42,320 nucleotides of DNA from Marine Group II euryarchaeote MED-G34 (GTDB lineage: Archaea; Thermoplasmatota; Poseidoniia; Poseidoniales; Thalassarchaeaceae), in assembly GCA_002457605.1 (NCBI GenBank), contig NTJT01000006.1, forward strand, positions 1-42,320, read 5' to 3'. The stretch's first letter is position 1; every line of letters begins with the position of its first letter. A model generated the notes under the pieces. The model saw nothing but the letters and a program-made list of their open reading frames with translations. It ran no database searches and was not told the DNA's origin. Made by a program: the position numbers and the translations under genes. Shown one piece after another: positions 13,884 through 22,472 of this stretch.

Positions 13884-14792
13884 ATGGTCTCACTGACTCG
13901 TATGGTCCTCTGGGCGGCGGTTCTGCTAGGTATTCCACTGTTTCTAATCCTACAGGGTGAGGCGACCATGATTACTAGAGTCGCAGGTGGTACGATACTA
14001 CTTGCTCTGGTATCGATTCTGATGTTCTCAGGCCGTTCTCCTGTGCCTAAGCCACCTAAAGCCGAGATTGTGGTTGTAGAGGAGCCACAGGCCGAATTCG
14101 ACCTACCTGAGCCCGTGCTTGAGCTTGAGGGAGCAAGCGAGCGGCGCGAAGATAAGATCAAGCGGAGTAGGGGGAAAGTGGCACAACCCGTTGCTGAGAT
14201 GATGTCGTCACCTATTCCTATGCCGCCACCAGTCTCGGTGAATGAAGGTGAAGGGGTGCCACCTCTACCTATTCCTCCTGTCCCAGGTGATGGCACCGTT
14301 GTGGCATCGAGATACGTGGCCGAATCGGACCCACAATCAGGAGAAGAGGCAGAAGTCGAGGCGTACGTCAGTGACAGGAGGGTCAAGCGAGCCGAGATAC
14401 GTTCCAAACTAGTTAGGAAGCGTAGGATGGACTTAGCAGAGAGGAGGGCGTCCAAGGCGAGGGCCTGGTCAGCTGTTGAAGACGGTGAGGATCTCGCTGC
14501 TCTGCTGAAGGACCCAAATCATGGGCTGACTGTGCTTGAGGAACCCGAAGAAGCAGATACTAGCAAACCACAGGGCGTTTCCTACATACGAATCGATGAT
14601 GAGCGTATCCTGAAAGTCAAACTGCCTCTGGAAATACCGACAAAGAAGACACCAACACTGGCTCCTCCGGAGGTGTCTGAGATGCCTTTGCCCCCTCCTG
14701 AGAGCATGCCTCCTCCTCCTGGAATGCCGCCAATGCCCCCTCCTCCTGGAATGCCGCCAATGCCTCCACCAGTCACACGCGAAGAGAATTAG
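13884..14792 (+). CDS. Membrane protein with proline-rich cytoplasmic tail
   Basis: A 302-residue protein of unknown function. Two membrane helices lie at about residues 7-24 and 33-49, joined by a short loop. The rest is hydrophilic and of low complexity. It has a proline/glutamate segment (about 53-80), a basic stretch (VKRAEIRSKLVRKRRMDLAERRASKARA, about 168-195) that is probably helical, and a C-terminal tail with two copies of PPPPGMPPM. The tail is encoded by a 27-base tandem repeat. Proline-rich tails often serve as docking sites for partner proteins, but none is known here. It lies between rdgB and a crotonase on the same strand; the nearest gap is 44 bases. Confidence 0.7.
   Translation: MVSLTRMVLWAAVLLGIPLFLILQGEATMITRVAGGTILLALVSILMFSGRSPVPKPPKAEIVVVEEPQAEFDLPEPVLELEGASERREDKIKRSRGKVAQPVAEMMSSPIPMPPPVSVNEGEGVPPLPIPPVPGDGTVVASRYVAESDPQSGEEAEVEAYVSDRRVKRAEIRSKLVRKRRMDLAERRASKARAWSAVEDGEDLAALLKDPNHGLTVLEEPEEADTSKPQGVSYIRIDDERILKVKLPLEIPTKKTPTLAPPEVSEMPLPPPESMPPPPGMPPMPPPPGMPPMPPPVTREEN
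14712..14764 (+). repeat. Tandem 27-base repeat encoding PPPPGMPPM
   Basis: Two identical 26-base units (14712-14737 and 14739-14764) are offset by 27 bases, so the repeat stays in frame and encodes a nine-residue proline-rich unit twice. The exact nucleotide identity suggests recent duplication. Confidence 0.9.
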
Positions 14793-14836
14793 TCGGGTAA
14801 CTGAAAATTGAAGCGGGAGGGGGCTGTGGACATCGC

Positions 14837-15670
14837 ATGAGTGGAGTACTGCTTACTGAAGACATCACTGTTGACGGATGTAGTCCCTCCGGTGGAGTCG
14901 TGGCCGTCTGGACATTGAACCGCCCCGAGAAGCTCAATGCTCTGAATCGCGACTCACATTTGGCGATTAAGGAACAGTGCGTACGGGTCGAGTCAGACGA
15001 CGCGGTCAGGGCCGTGGTCATCCGAGGCGCCGCCCCGCCAACGCCTGAGGAAGGGAAGCGGGCCAAACCGGCAGCCTTCGCTGCGGGTGCAGATATCTCC
15101 GAGTTCGCAGGTAAGAACTCGGACGATGTACGTGAATTCTTCGCGAACAATGCTTGGGAGGCGGTCTGGGGTCTTTCCAAGCCAACCATCGCCATGGTAG
15201 ACGGTTTCGCATTAGGCGGGGGCACTGAACTCGCTCTGGCCTGCGACCTGAGAGTCGCCTCTACTCGGGCCAAATTCGGGCAGCCAGAAATTAATCTCGG
15301 ACTGATACCAGGCGGAGGTGGGACTCAACGCCTATGCAGGCTGCTGGGATACGGCAAAGCGATGGAAATGACTCTGACCGGAGATATGGTAGAGGCAGAG
15401 GAGGCCTTGAGCATTGGTCTGGTTAACAAGGTAGTCGAACCTGAAGAACTCGAAGTAGAGACGTTTGCGCTAGCCGAGAATATAGCTAGGAAGTCGCCTT
15501 ACACCGTCAGGGTCGCGAAGCGTGCCGTTCGTGCTGCTCTAGATCTTCCGTTCACAGAAGGAATTCTCACCGAGCGTTCGGAGTTCGTGGCTCTGTTCGA
15601 CACCGAGGACAAGGAAATCGGAGTGTCGGCCTTCCTCAAGCGAGAGGATGCAGAATGGGTCGGCAGATAG
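14837..15670 (+). CDS. Enoyl-CoA hydratase (crotonase family)
   Basis: A 277-residue crotonase with the full set of family residues. LNRPEKLNALNRDSH is the N-terminal strand pattern. AFAAGADISEFA forms the first oxyanion strand. FALGGGTELALACDLRVA carries the first catalytic Glu, and GQPEINLGLIPGGGGTQRLCRLLG the second. With both glutamates it should hydrate trans-2-enoyl-CoA to 3-hydroxyacyl-CoA. Compared with many homologues there is a 12-residue insert after VVIRGAA (PPTPEEGKRAKP). The gene is followed 19 bases later by the UPF0200 kinase gene. It is a second, more canonical crotonase than the one at 3646, so the two probably serve different substrates. Confidence 0.93.
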   Translation: MSGVLLTEDITVDGCSPSGGVVAVWTLNRPEKLNALNRDSHLAIKEQCVRVESDDAVRAVVIRGAAPPTPEEGKRAKPAAFAAGADISEFAGKNSDDVREFFANNAWEAVWGLSKPTIAMVDGFALGGGTELALACDLRVASTRAKFGQPEINLGLIPGGGGTQRLCRLLGYGKAMEMTLTGDMVEAEEALSIGLVNKVVEPEELEVETFALAENIARKSPYTVRVAKRAVRAALDLPFTEGILTERSEFVALFDTEDKEIGVSAFLKREDAEWVGR

Positions 15671-15689
15671 CCTAGGCCCAGTAAGCGTC

Positions 15690-16265
15690 ATGTCCAAGGA
15701 ACTCTCACCACAGACCATGACGGGGCGCGTGTTGGTGCTATGCGGCCCACCCGGCTCAGGTAAGGGTGTAGTGGCACGAAAAGCATCCGAGCGAGGGATG
15801 AGTATCCTATCACTGGGTGACATCGTACGCTCTGAGATGGCCTTGAAGGGTTTGCCTGAGACTCCAGAGAACGTAGGCAAGACTGCTCTCTCGATGCGCG
15901 AGGAGCATGGTGAGGAGATTGTTGTTGAGAGGCTGATTCCGAGTTTGATGAGCACCTTGGAGGTGTCAGATGTTCTCATTGATGGGATGCGCCAACCCGA
16001 AGAGATGGATCGGTTGAGAGAACATATCGATGATATCACGGTGGTCGCGATGTCAGCGTCGCCTCAATCGAGATTAGAATGGCTCGAAGGGCGCGGGCGC
16101 GGAGAGGATGGTGGCGGAGCGGAGTTCGCCGAACGCGAGGAGCGTGAATGGGGATGGGGGCTTGAGATACTGATGGATCAGGCTCACGCTATTATCCTCA
16201 ACGAAGGTTCTCTCGAGGAGCTTGAGGAGAGGTCCGACATGATACTTGAAACGCTGGGATTCTAA
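15690..16265 (+). CDS. UPF0200-family P-loop kinase (dephospho-CoA kinase-like)
   Basis: A 191-residue P-loop protein. VLCGPPGSGKGVVARKASERG is the Walker A loop. LSLGDIVRSEMALKGLPETPENVGKTALSMREEHG is the very conserved archaeal UPF0200 segment, followed by VLIDGMRQPEEM (Walker B), SPQSRLEWLEGRGR (lid) and a C-terminal ILNEGSLEELEER. The family is archaeal and resembles adenylate and dephospho-CoA kinases, but its reaction has not been settled to my knowledge. The start at 15690 avoids overlap with the crotonase; 15717 (MTGRVLV) is an alternative. It converges on the 2PGK-like gene with no spacer between the two stops. Confidence 0.85.
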   Translation: MSKELSPQTMTGRVLVLCGPPGSGKGVVARKASERGMSILSLGDIVRSEMALKGLPETPENVGKTALSMREEHGEEIVVERLIPSLMSTLEVSDVLIDGMRQPEEMDRLREHIDDITVVAMSASPQSRLEWLEGRGRGEDGGGAEFAEREEREWGWGLEILMDQAHAIILNEGSLEELEERSDMILETLGF

Positions 16266-16847
16266 TTACTCGAACGAATCACCTATCTTTCTAACTGGAT
16301 CGCCGATACTAGTATCGAGGACGAGCCAACCGGATTCGTCAGCCTTTTCCAGCATCTCCTCTTGAATCGCCCTGATACGGTCAAGATTGTTCAGATAGTG
16401 GTCCAATCCACGGTCATTGTGCTTCTCTCTCATCCTGATGAACTGGCGATGGGTGTCTTCATCCTCTACGTGTAGCAGCACTCCACTGGCGATCCCTCCC
16501 GATTTCCTCCAACCTTCGAGAATACCACTGCCTGGGATGATATGGACACCTTCCAAGAGTAGGTCAGAGCGTTTTGAAATTGCTCTATTCACAACCGCCC
16601 GAATAGCCTCAGAGAGAACTACTACGGTCTCGTGCCAATCCTCGATGGCCCCGCTTCCCGCAGGTTCGAAGGAAGAACGATGCAGAGCAGGTGCCTGCTC
16701 GGAACTGAACTGAGTCCTCAGGGCCTCTCGGATGGTATCGGTGGATGCGCTCTTGGAGAATCCCAGAGATGATGATGCTCTGGCAGAGATAGTCGACTTG
16801 CCGACACCGCTGCTGCCGGTGATGACCAGTAGTCGGGGTCTACTCAT
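16266..16847 (-). CDS. 2-phosphoglycerate kinase-like P-loop kinase
   Basis: A 193-residue kinase. VITGSSGVGKSTISARASSSLG is the Walker A loop. STDTIREALRTQF, RSSFEPAG and LLLEGVHIIPG follow the pattern of archaeal 2-phosphoglycerate kinase, which makes 2,3-bisphosphoglycerate for cyclic 2,3-diphosphoglycerate, a thermoprotectant and phosphate store in some methanogens. Those proteins usually have an extra N-terminal ATP-cone-like domain; this one is only the kinase core. The actual substrate in a marine mesophile is uncertain. The ATG at 16847 is eight bases after the stop of the aldehyde dehydrogenase gene on the same strand, so the two probably form an operon. A TTG at 16859 would overlap. 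Confidence 0.7.
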   Translation of the reverse strand: MSRPRLLVITGSSGVGKSTISARASSSLGFSKSASTDTIREALRTQFSSEQAPALHRSSFEPAGSGAIEDWHETVVVLSEAIRAVVNRAISKRSDLLLEGVHIIPGSGILEGWRKSGGIASGVLLHVEDEDTHRQFIRMREKHNDRGLDHYLNNLDRIRAIQEEMLEKADESGWLVLDTSIGDPVRKIGDSFE

Positions 16848-16855
16848 ATTGGCCC

Positions 16856-18274
16856 TCAACGTTGGATTGCCTTAATCTCAAGGTACTCCTCAAGCCCGTG
16901 AACTCCGAGCTCGCGACCGTTCCCAGAGAGCTTGTAGCCACCGAATGGCGCTGAGACGTTGAACAAACCTCCGTTGATGCTTACCTGCCCGGTTCGCATC
17001 CGACGGGCGACCCGCATGGCCCGTTCAGCATCGCCCGACCAGACACCTCCAGAGAGTCCATACTCGGAGTCGTTGGCCAGCAAGATTGCCTCGTCCTCAT
17101 CTGAGTAGGTGGTGATAGAGAGGACGGGTCCGAATATCTCCTCTCGGAAGATAGTCATCTCAGGAGTCACGTCGGCAAACACGGTGGGTCTGACAAAGAA
17201 GCCTGAATCCAGCCCCTCTGGCATACCCTGACCCCCAACAATCAGAGTAGCCCCCTCCTCGATTCCACTGGCAATGAACGAGGCAACGCTCTGTTGCTGT
17301 CGCTTTGACACCATAGGGCCGCAACGTATCGTTTCGTCGAGCGGGTCACCAACGGTGTACTTGGTCATCTTGTTAGAAATAATCTCAATCACCTCATCGC
17401 GTTTGGACTCAGGGATGAGTAGTCTCGTCAGCGCCGAGCACTCCTGTCCAGAATTGCTGAAGCAGGAATAGATTGCAGAGGAGGATGCCTTGGTGATATC
17501 GGCGTCGTCGAGGATGATGTTGGCGCTCTTACCACCGAGCTCGAGGGTGACCCTCTTGACGCTGGGGGAGGCCAGTTCGCTGACCCTCACTCCCGCGCTA
17601 GTAGAACCAGTGAAGCTGACCATGTCGACATCAGGGTGGCTGCTCAGAACCTCGCCAATCTCCCTACCGTGTCCAGAAACTAGGTTGAACACCCCAGCAG
17701 GCAACCCAATGTCATGGATGATATCTGCGAGTGCGAAGGCGTTCAGTGGCGCCTCCTTGGACGGCTTGACCACCATGGTACAGCCAGCAGCGATAGCGGG
17801 AGCCACCTTACCGATAATCTGGTGAAGAGGGAAGTTCCAAGGAGTGATCATCGCGACCACTCCAATAGGCTCCTTGACCACAAGTGAGTTGCGGACCTCT
17901 TGCTCCCACTCGAATCCATCTAGAATCTTCGCATATGAGCGAGAGACCACTTTCGGAGTTCCCACCATAGCCATCCTGCAGTAATTGATGGGAGTGCCGA
18001 CCTCGGCCGTAATCAATTGAGATAGTTCCTCAGTCTGCTCCTTTATGGCTGCGGAAAGTCTGTTTAGGAACTCTGCACGCTCTTCTACCGGAGTCTGTGA
18101 CCAAGAAGGGAAAGCGGAGTGCGCTGCGGCCACCGCGGCATCCACGTCTGCGGCCGAACCAACCGGTACCGAACCAATCAATTCCTCACTAGCTGGATTG
18201 GTCACTTCAATCGTGCCTTCGCCGAGAGGTTTGACCCACTGACCGGCGATATACAACTCCTCGCGCGTCTGCAC
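16856..18274 (-). CDS. NAD(P)-dependent aldehyde dehydrogenase
   Basis: A 472-residue class of the ALDH superfamily. MITPWNFPLHQIIGKVAPAIAAG and VVKPSKEAPL form the cofactor site, SFTGSTSAG the nucleotide loop, LELGGKSANIIL the catalytic glutamate, NSGQECSALTRL the catalytic cysteine and EEIFGPVLSI the conserved C-terminal motif. It oxidises an aldehyde to the acid; the closest pattern is the broad betaine/aliphatic aldehyde group, so the substrate cannot be named. The frame opens at a TTG at 18313, but a minus-strand TATA-like CTCATAAGAC at about 18305-18296 lies 22-31 bases before the GTG at 18274, which also gives the typical N-terminus (YIAGQWV soon after the start). A 2PGK-like kinase gene follows eight bases downstream. 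Confidence 0.93.
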   Translation of the reverse strand: MQTREELYIAGQWVKPLGEGTIEVTNPASEELIGSVPVGSAADVDAAVAAAHSAFPSWSQTPVEERAEFLNRLSAAIKEQTEELSQLITAEVGTPINYCRMAMVGTPKVVSRSYAKILDGFEWEQEVRNSLVVKEPIGVVAMITPWNFPLHQIIGKVAPAIAAGCTMVVKPSKEAPLNAFALADIIHDIGLPAGVFNLVSGHGREIGEVLSSHPDVDMVSFTGSTSAGVRVSELASPSVKRVTLELGGKSANIILDDADITKASSSAIYSCFSNSGQECSALTRLLIPESKRDEVIEIISNKMTKYTVGDPLDETIRCGPMVSKRQQQSVASFIASGIEEGATLIVGGQGMPEGLDSGFFVRPTVFADVTPEMTIFREEIFGPVLSITTYSDEDEAILLANDSEYGLSGGVWSGDAERAMRVARRMRTGQVSINGGLFNVSAPFGGYKLSGNGRELGVHGLEEYLEIKAIQR

Positions 18275-18342
18275 GTCCGTTCGACTGCGTGTCGTCTTAT
18301 GAGATTCATGCAATTCAATAACTGGGATGTTCTCAGGAATAT
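18275..18342. promoter_or_regulatory. Divergent promoter region, ALDH / sixA-like
   Basis: In 68 bases the plus strand has CAATTCAATAACTG (18311-18324), about 20-32 bases before the GTG at 18343. The minus strand has CTCATAAGAC about 22-31 bases before the GTG at 18274. Both genes appear leaderless with GTG starts. Confidence 0.4.
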
Positions 18343-18804
18343 GTGACTAGACGACTCATCGTGATGCGACATGCCGAAAGTAGTAGCGAGCACCGAGGCC
18401 TCCTAGATCATGACAGGACCCTGAACACTCAAGGCCAGAGAGATGCTTGTCTCATAGGTGATGCTCTGGCCGAGCGTGGGTGGCTGCCGCAACTGGTTCT
18501 AGTGAGCAGTTCCACACGCACTTTGGAGACTATGGAGGGAATGGCGCAACACATGGAAGGTGTGAGGGCAGAGGTAAGGCCTGAAATCTACCATGCTGGA
18601 ATAAGCACACTGCTGACCCAATTAGAAGGAATACTGGATGAAGGCACAACGATGATTCTTGGACACAATCCCGGTTCGGAGGTGCTGATTAACCATCTTA
18701 CTGGAGAGTGGCACACGATGCCTCCAGCGGCGGCTGCGTTACTATCCGAGTCCGGAGGGGACTGGTTGATTGAAGGCATAATACGCCCTAGGGAAATAAA
18801 CTAG
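18343..18804 (+). CDS. SixA-type histidine phosphatase
   Basis: A 153-residue member of the histidine phosphatase superfamily. LIVMRHAESS at the N-terminus carries the phospho-accepting histidine (RHA in place of RHG, as in SixA). STRTLETMEGMA is the arginine-containing helix, and MILGHNPGSEVLINHL holds the second catalytic histidine. SixA removes phosphate from histidine on phosphorelay or PTS proteins. No partner histidine-phosphotransfer protein is seen here, so the target is unknown; a small-molecule phosphatase is possible. The start is GTG (18343), because the ATG two bases earlier is followed at once by a stop. Confidence 0.85.
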   Translation: MTRRLIVMRHAESSSEHRGLLDHDRTLNTQGQRDACLIGDALAERGWLPQLVLVSSSTRTLETMEGMAQHMEGVRAEVRPEIYHAGISTLLTQLEGILDEGTTMILGHNPGSEVLINHLTGEWHTMPPAAAALLSESGGDWLIEGIIRPREIN

Positions 18805-18843
18805 AGGAATTCAATCAGTAGGATGCTAACGGCTTCCATACTC

Positions 18844-21800
18844 TCACCACTCGGTATCTGATTTCCGCAAGGAAATCGCGAAGACTGTGATCCCGACAAT
18901 CAGCAAGAGGCCCACGGACACAAAAACGAGGGTTGTCGAATTGTCACTGAACCAGTTACCCCCTCCTCCACCTGCGCCCAACTTCTCAAGTTCGAGGATG
19001 TGAGTCTGTTCGATAGTCGGCGTAGTGGACAAGTAGGTATCTGTAGCTCGTATTTGGATGGTAATGTTGCCCTCCGGCAGACTCGCCCGGGCATCGAACT
19101 GCAAAGTGTAGACGCCGTCACCTGATACTCGATCTCCACCGGTGCCGTCGTCGACCATTAACAGCCAGATTTCGGAGCTGCCAATTGGAGCCAGCCTTCC
19201 TATCTTGGCCTGCACTGACGAGATTCCGTCCGGGTCATCGATACTTGCTTCGAGAGAATGAGAGATGGGGTCGCCACTGTGTGGAACATGAATCTCCTCA
19301 GCTGTCTCTCCGGATCTGAGCAAACTTACCGAGGTAACTGATGGTGCCTCGTTCTCGATGGTTAGCATCGGCGCATCCACCGGGAAGCCGTTGAGATGAG
19401 TGTGGACAGCCATCACGGTCTCGCCATCACCGTCTGTGATTCTGACTGGGATGGAACGTTCACCGGGAGAAATCCCATCTGGTACTATGAAATTTCCACT
19501 CCACACTCCATCTGACTCTGAAAGTGCGCTGAGCGCGCCTCCTGCACTCAGTAGATCAATACCAACTGAGTCAATGCCATGCCCGTCCAGCGCGGTGATA
19601 CTGACATCGACTGTCTCGCCTCGCCTAGCGGTATCAGGCATGAAATCTAATGAAATCATCCTCGGCGCGGCATTGATGATCTCGATGGATGTCTGCTCCT
19701 CAACTGTGACCCAGAAGTCCTCAATGAATACTGATGAGTTCATCATTCCATGTTTGAGGCCATCGTAGGTAATCAGCGCAGTCCAGATGTCATCGTGGAT
19801 GGTGTGGTCGCCCTGTAGACCAGAGTCAGAGAGTTCGATAGTGCCAAGTCCTAACTCCGACAGGTCGATGGTGACAACTGTGACATCTGTATCGAAGTCG
19901 TATACTAGGGCCTCTAAGTGGGCTGAGTCTCCCTCTGTAAGCAGCCTACCTTCACGGAAGCCTATCGATACCAGTGAAGGTGGGGTGTTCTCTTCCTCGG
20001 AAACTACTGAGGGCGACAGCACTCTGTCAACAAGTTGGTGCTCGACGAAGGCAATGCTGTCACCCGAGTCATTCTGACCAATTTCGATCTCCACCCACCG
20101 GTGAACCTCGTTGAGCAGGCCTGCGAGAGGCCCCTCATTGACGATACTGCCCGAAGCGTGGCTGTTCCCCCCATAGCCACCTAACCACTCGGCGACTTCG
20201 ACTATGTGGCCATCCATCTCTCGCTCGACGATGGCCGTCACCTCAATACTCAGTATCATCGCGTCGTTACCAACCAGTGAGAAACGGTCACCGACGACGA
20301 CGATCTCTGGTGAAGCGCCGGTCTCCCTAGAAATGTGGTTCTCGAACACGACCTCGGGTTTAGGGGGAACAGCCTGCATGATTATTGGAGAGACTTCTGG
20401 GTACTCGTTGGTGACCGTACCGTTGTCCTCTATGTACTGATAACGTATGGTGCGGTTTTCCCAGTCAGTCTGTGGGACGATGAACTCGTAAGTCAGGTTG
20501 TGCTCGGCCTCCCACTCTTCCGTGATTGGCCCAATCGGCGTAGCAGAGACGTTGAACCAGAACTCATTCTCAATTTTGTCGACCTCGAACATCGCCCCAG
20601 TCGCGTTCTCCTGCGTGCCGGAATCGACTATTCTCCGGATGAAACCGAAACTTCCCTCGGCATCGCCATCGTAAGTGCCATCGACTCGTATGGTCTCTGC
20701 GACGGTCTCACCGCCCTGGGTTTCAAAGTGGATGATTGGGATAGTGCCATTGACCTCGACCTCGAAGAGCTCGTCCTCGATGACGAAACCAAATTCCCCC
20801 CCTCCGAGAATCAGGAAGTGCTGCTCTTCCCTCGTGCCGTCCTCCCAGCGCTCGAGTATCCTGAACTCATCGAGGTCGAAGGAGAACTGCTCTCTGTCCG
20901 CTCCATTGAGGCGTAGAGTGGCGTTGGCCTCAATCTGTAAATGCTGTAGGCGTCTGCGATCGTCCTCATCCCAAGTCTCGTAGTAAAACGATGACAGTTG
21001 ACCGAATCCTCCTCCGCTGCTGTTGTTATCGCCACCGCCGAAGGAGAGCCATCCTGTGCCATCAATGAGAAAGCGCTCAGTGAGTTCTCCCTCGTCCCAT
21101 GAACGTAGTACGTAGACGTCATTGACCTGGACATCGGCTGAGAAGCCATTGCTTTCTCCGTTCTCACCCTCCTCGGTGGTGTTGAGGAAGAGTGAACCAT
21201 TGCCGCTCATCTCGAAATCCTGTCGGAGAAGTTCAACACCGTCGTAGGTCTCGTTCAGCCAGATTCGGTCGAGATTGAGCTCGAGGACAAGTCCCTCGGT
21301 GCCGTTCATCGAATCCACAGTCAGGGTCCCGTTGCCCAGTTCGTTAGACTCGAGGATACTGTCTGTCCTCTTCTGCCAGCCCCGGCCCTCAAAGTCGATT
21401 CCATTGCCCTGCTCAGCACCCTCCATTGACCAAGTCGTCTCTCTGGTTATCTCGTGATCAGCCACGGGCTGATTCCAGTTGGTGATGGCGAGGTCCCTAG
21501 AGCAGGACGTCTCGCCGGTGACGACAGAAATTGAAATTGAGTCGCCGAACACAGGTTCGGTAGAGAGGGTGATGTCAACCTCCCCTCCGGCGCTCAGCAC
21601 CGTGGTGTTGGATGTGTCAGCTATCTGCTCACCGTCCCTGTGATGCTGAACTTCAACGCTGAGGGCGGTCGGAGAACTACCATTGATGAATGGTGGATCG
21701 AAGACTACGAGGTAGCGGTGCAGGACGTCGTAGGTCATGTTCCATCCACCGTCCCAATGATCCTCGACGTCCCAGTCAACAAGTATCATGCAGGTCGTAG

Positions 21801-21888
21801 GCTCGTCGCCCTCTCCAACTACCATTGCAGCAGGGATGCTGAACAGGAGAATGGTTAGAACTGCAAGGGTCGCTATCGCGCGAGGCAC
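18844..21888 (-). CDS. Large exported surface protein with Ig/PKD-like repeats and C-terminal anchor
   Basis: A protein of about 1014 residues. The frame has no early ATG. From the GTG at 21888 it begins MPRAIATLAVLTILLFSIPA, a good signal peptide, and a TATA-like TTCATATCT lies 23-31 bases upstream; TTGs at 21909 and 21921 are alternatives. The body is beta-rich and acidic with many Asn-glycosylation sequons in the first half. Later repeats (MISLDFMPDTARRGETVDVSI; TSVSLLRSGETAE; VQAKIGRLAPIGSSEIWLLM; GGDRVSGDGVYTLQFDA) resemble cell-surface Ig-like modules. It ends with a glycine-rich linker, a membrane helix (TLVFVSVGLLLIVGITVFAIS) and a short basic tail. It probably sits on the outer cell surface, as S-layer-associated or adhesive material. 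No enzymatic domain was recognised. Confidence 0.8.
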   Translation of the reverse strand: MPRAIATLAVLTILLFSIPAAMVVGEGDEPTTCMILVDWDVEDHWDGGWNMTYDVLHRYLVVFDPPFINGSSPTALSVEVQHHRDGEQIADTSNTTVLSAGGEVDITLSTEPVFGDSISISVVTGETSCSRDLAITNWNQPVADHEITRETTWSMEGAEQGNGIDFEGRGWQKRTDSILESNELGNGTLTVDSMNGTEGLVLELNLDRIWLNETYDGVELLRQDFEMSGNGSLFLNTTEEGENGESNGFSADVQVNDVYVLRSWDEGELTERFLIDGTGWLSFGGGDNNSSGGGFGQLSSFYYETWDEDDRRRLQHLQIEANATLRLNGADREQFSFDLDEFRILERWEDGTREEQHFLILGGGEFGFVIEDELFEVEVNGTIPIIHFETQGGETVAETIRVDGTYDGDAEGSFGFIRRIVDSGTQENATGAMFEVDKIENEFWFNVSATPIGPITEEWEAEHNLTYEFIVPQTDWENRTIRYQYIEDNGTVTNEYPEVSPIIMQAVPPKPEVVFENHISRETGASPEIVVVGDRFSLVGNDAMILSIEVTAIVEREMDGHIVEVAEWLGGYGGNSHASGSIVNEGPLAGLLNEVHRWVEIEIGQNDSGDSIAFVEHQLVDRVLSPSVVSEEENTPPSLVSIGFREGRLLTEGDSAHLEALVYDFDTDVTVVTIDLSELGLGTIELSDSGLQGDHTIHDDIWTALITYDGLKHGMMNSSVFIEDFWVTVEEQTSIEIINAAPRMISLDFMPDTARRGETVDVSITALDGHGIDSVGIDLLSAGGALSALSESDGVWSGNFIVPDGISPGERSIPVRITDGDGETVMAVHTHLNGFPVDAPMLTIENEAPSVTSVSLLRSGETAEEIHVPHSGDPISHSLEASIDDPDGISSVQAKIGRLAPIGSSEIWLLMVDDGTGGDRVSGDGVYTLQFDARASLPEGNITIQIRATDTYLSTTPTIEQTHILELEKLGAGGGGGNWFSDNSTTLVFVSVGLLLIVGITVFAISLRKSDTEW

Positions 21889-21901
21889 GGAACGTGCCTC
21901 G
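21881..21901. promoter_or_regulatory. Perfect 9-bp palindrome over the start of the surface protein gene
   Basis: CGAGGCACG, a 3-base loop and CGTGCCTCG. On the minus strand the GTG start (21888) is at the second base of the downstream arm, and the expected transcription start is at the hairpin. It may be an operator or an mRNA structure that hides the start codon. Confidence 0.5.
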
Positions 21902-21936
21902 ACCTTCAAGATATGAACCAATGGGGGCGTTGTTAC

Positions 21937-22350
21937 TCAGAACAGAGGCTCTTCGTAGTCGTCATCCTCTCCTGAACGCTCGCGCCACAGGGACACAGGG
22001 ACGTCTTCGTAGATTCCAGCGTACGGGTCCTCTTCCTCACTGGAGTCCTCGTTCTCCTCCCATAGGCGAGCCAGTTCCTCAGCGTTGGACTTGAACTTCC
22101 AGTAGTGGATTCTCCACTCCCTGCCGTCCCACAGCGTTGTCTCCTCAGACTCAGTGGTTAGAAGGTCATAGTCCTGCAGTTGGTAGAACAGGTTGCGGTC
22201 GGTTGGCTCTAAGGCATTGTCAATGATACGGTTCGAGAAACCAAAGAACCCCAGCGCGTGCTCCGCTATCGATTCGGCTACAACAGTCTCCATGTCAATG
22301 TCGACCTTGTGCCGTATGGCCTGTGTGAGTTGTGCTAGCGTCAGACCCAT
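21937..22350 (-). CDS. Conserved archaeal small protein (DUF6015-like, tentative)
   Basis: A 137-residue soluble protein. The N-terminal half (LTLAQLTQAIRHKVDIDMETVVAESIAEHALGFFGFSNRIIDNALEPTDRNLFYQLQDYDLLTT) looks like a helical domain ending in a turn as in winged-helix or SAM-like folds. RIHYWKFK is a short strand. The last 35 residues are very acidic. The pattern of a helical domain, then DRNLFYxLxxxxLLTTExExT, then WRIHYW resembles a protein family seen in Thermoplasmata (DUF6015, from memory). Its function is unknown. A minus-strand TATA-like CATATTA lies about 22-28 bases before the ATG. It diverges from the agmatinase gene and is upstream of the surface-protein gene on the same strand. 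Confidence 0.75.
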   Translation of the reverse strand: MGLTLAQLTQAIRHKVDIDMETVVAESIAEHALGFFGFSNRIIDNALEPTDRNLFYQLQDYDLLTTESEETTLWDGREWRIHYWKFKSNAEELARLWEENEDSSEEEDPYAGIYEDVPVSLWRERSGEDDDYEEPLF

Positions 22351-22472
22351 CGCATACGCCCCCGGTGGCCTAATATGGAAGGCCGCGCTATTTCAACAGT
22401 CCTTCGCACAGCCTCGTTTTTCGCCATTCTACTCTCCGAAGTGGTTAATCTGCTCGCTACTTTCGCAATGCC
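22351..22472. promoter_or_regulatory. Divergent promoter region upstream of agmatinase
   Basis: These 122 bases hold a minus-strand TATA-like CATATTA (about 22378-22370) for the small protein and a plus-strand GGTTAATC (22443-22450), 23-30 bases before the agmatinase ATG at 22473. Nothing else was seen. Confidence 0.4.

Noticed and set aside
13232-14455. A 407-codon open frame on the minus strand
   Set aside because: It is antisense to rdgB and the proline-rich membrane gene, is Ser-rich low complexity, and has no recognisable domain, while the plus-strand rdgB is unmistakable.
14582-14776. Glycine-rich minus-strand frame
   Set aside because: It is the mirror of the proline-rich repeat on the plus strand.
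20335-20916. A 193-codon plus-strand frame inside the surface-protein gene
   Set aside because: It is antisense to a clear signal-peptide/anchor protein and has no domain, start signal or neighbours that support it.
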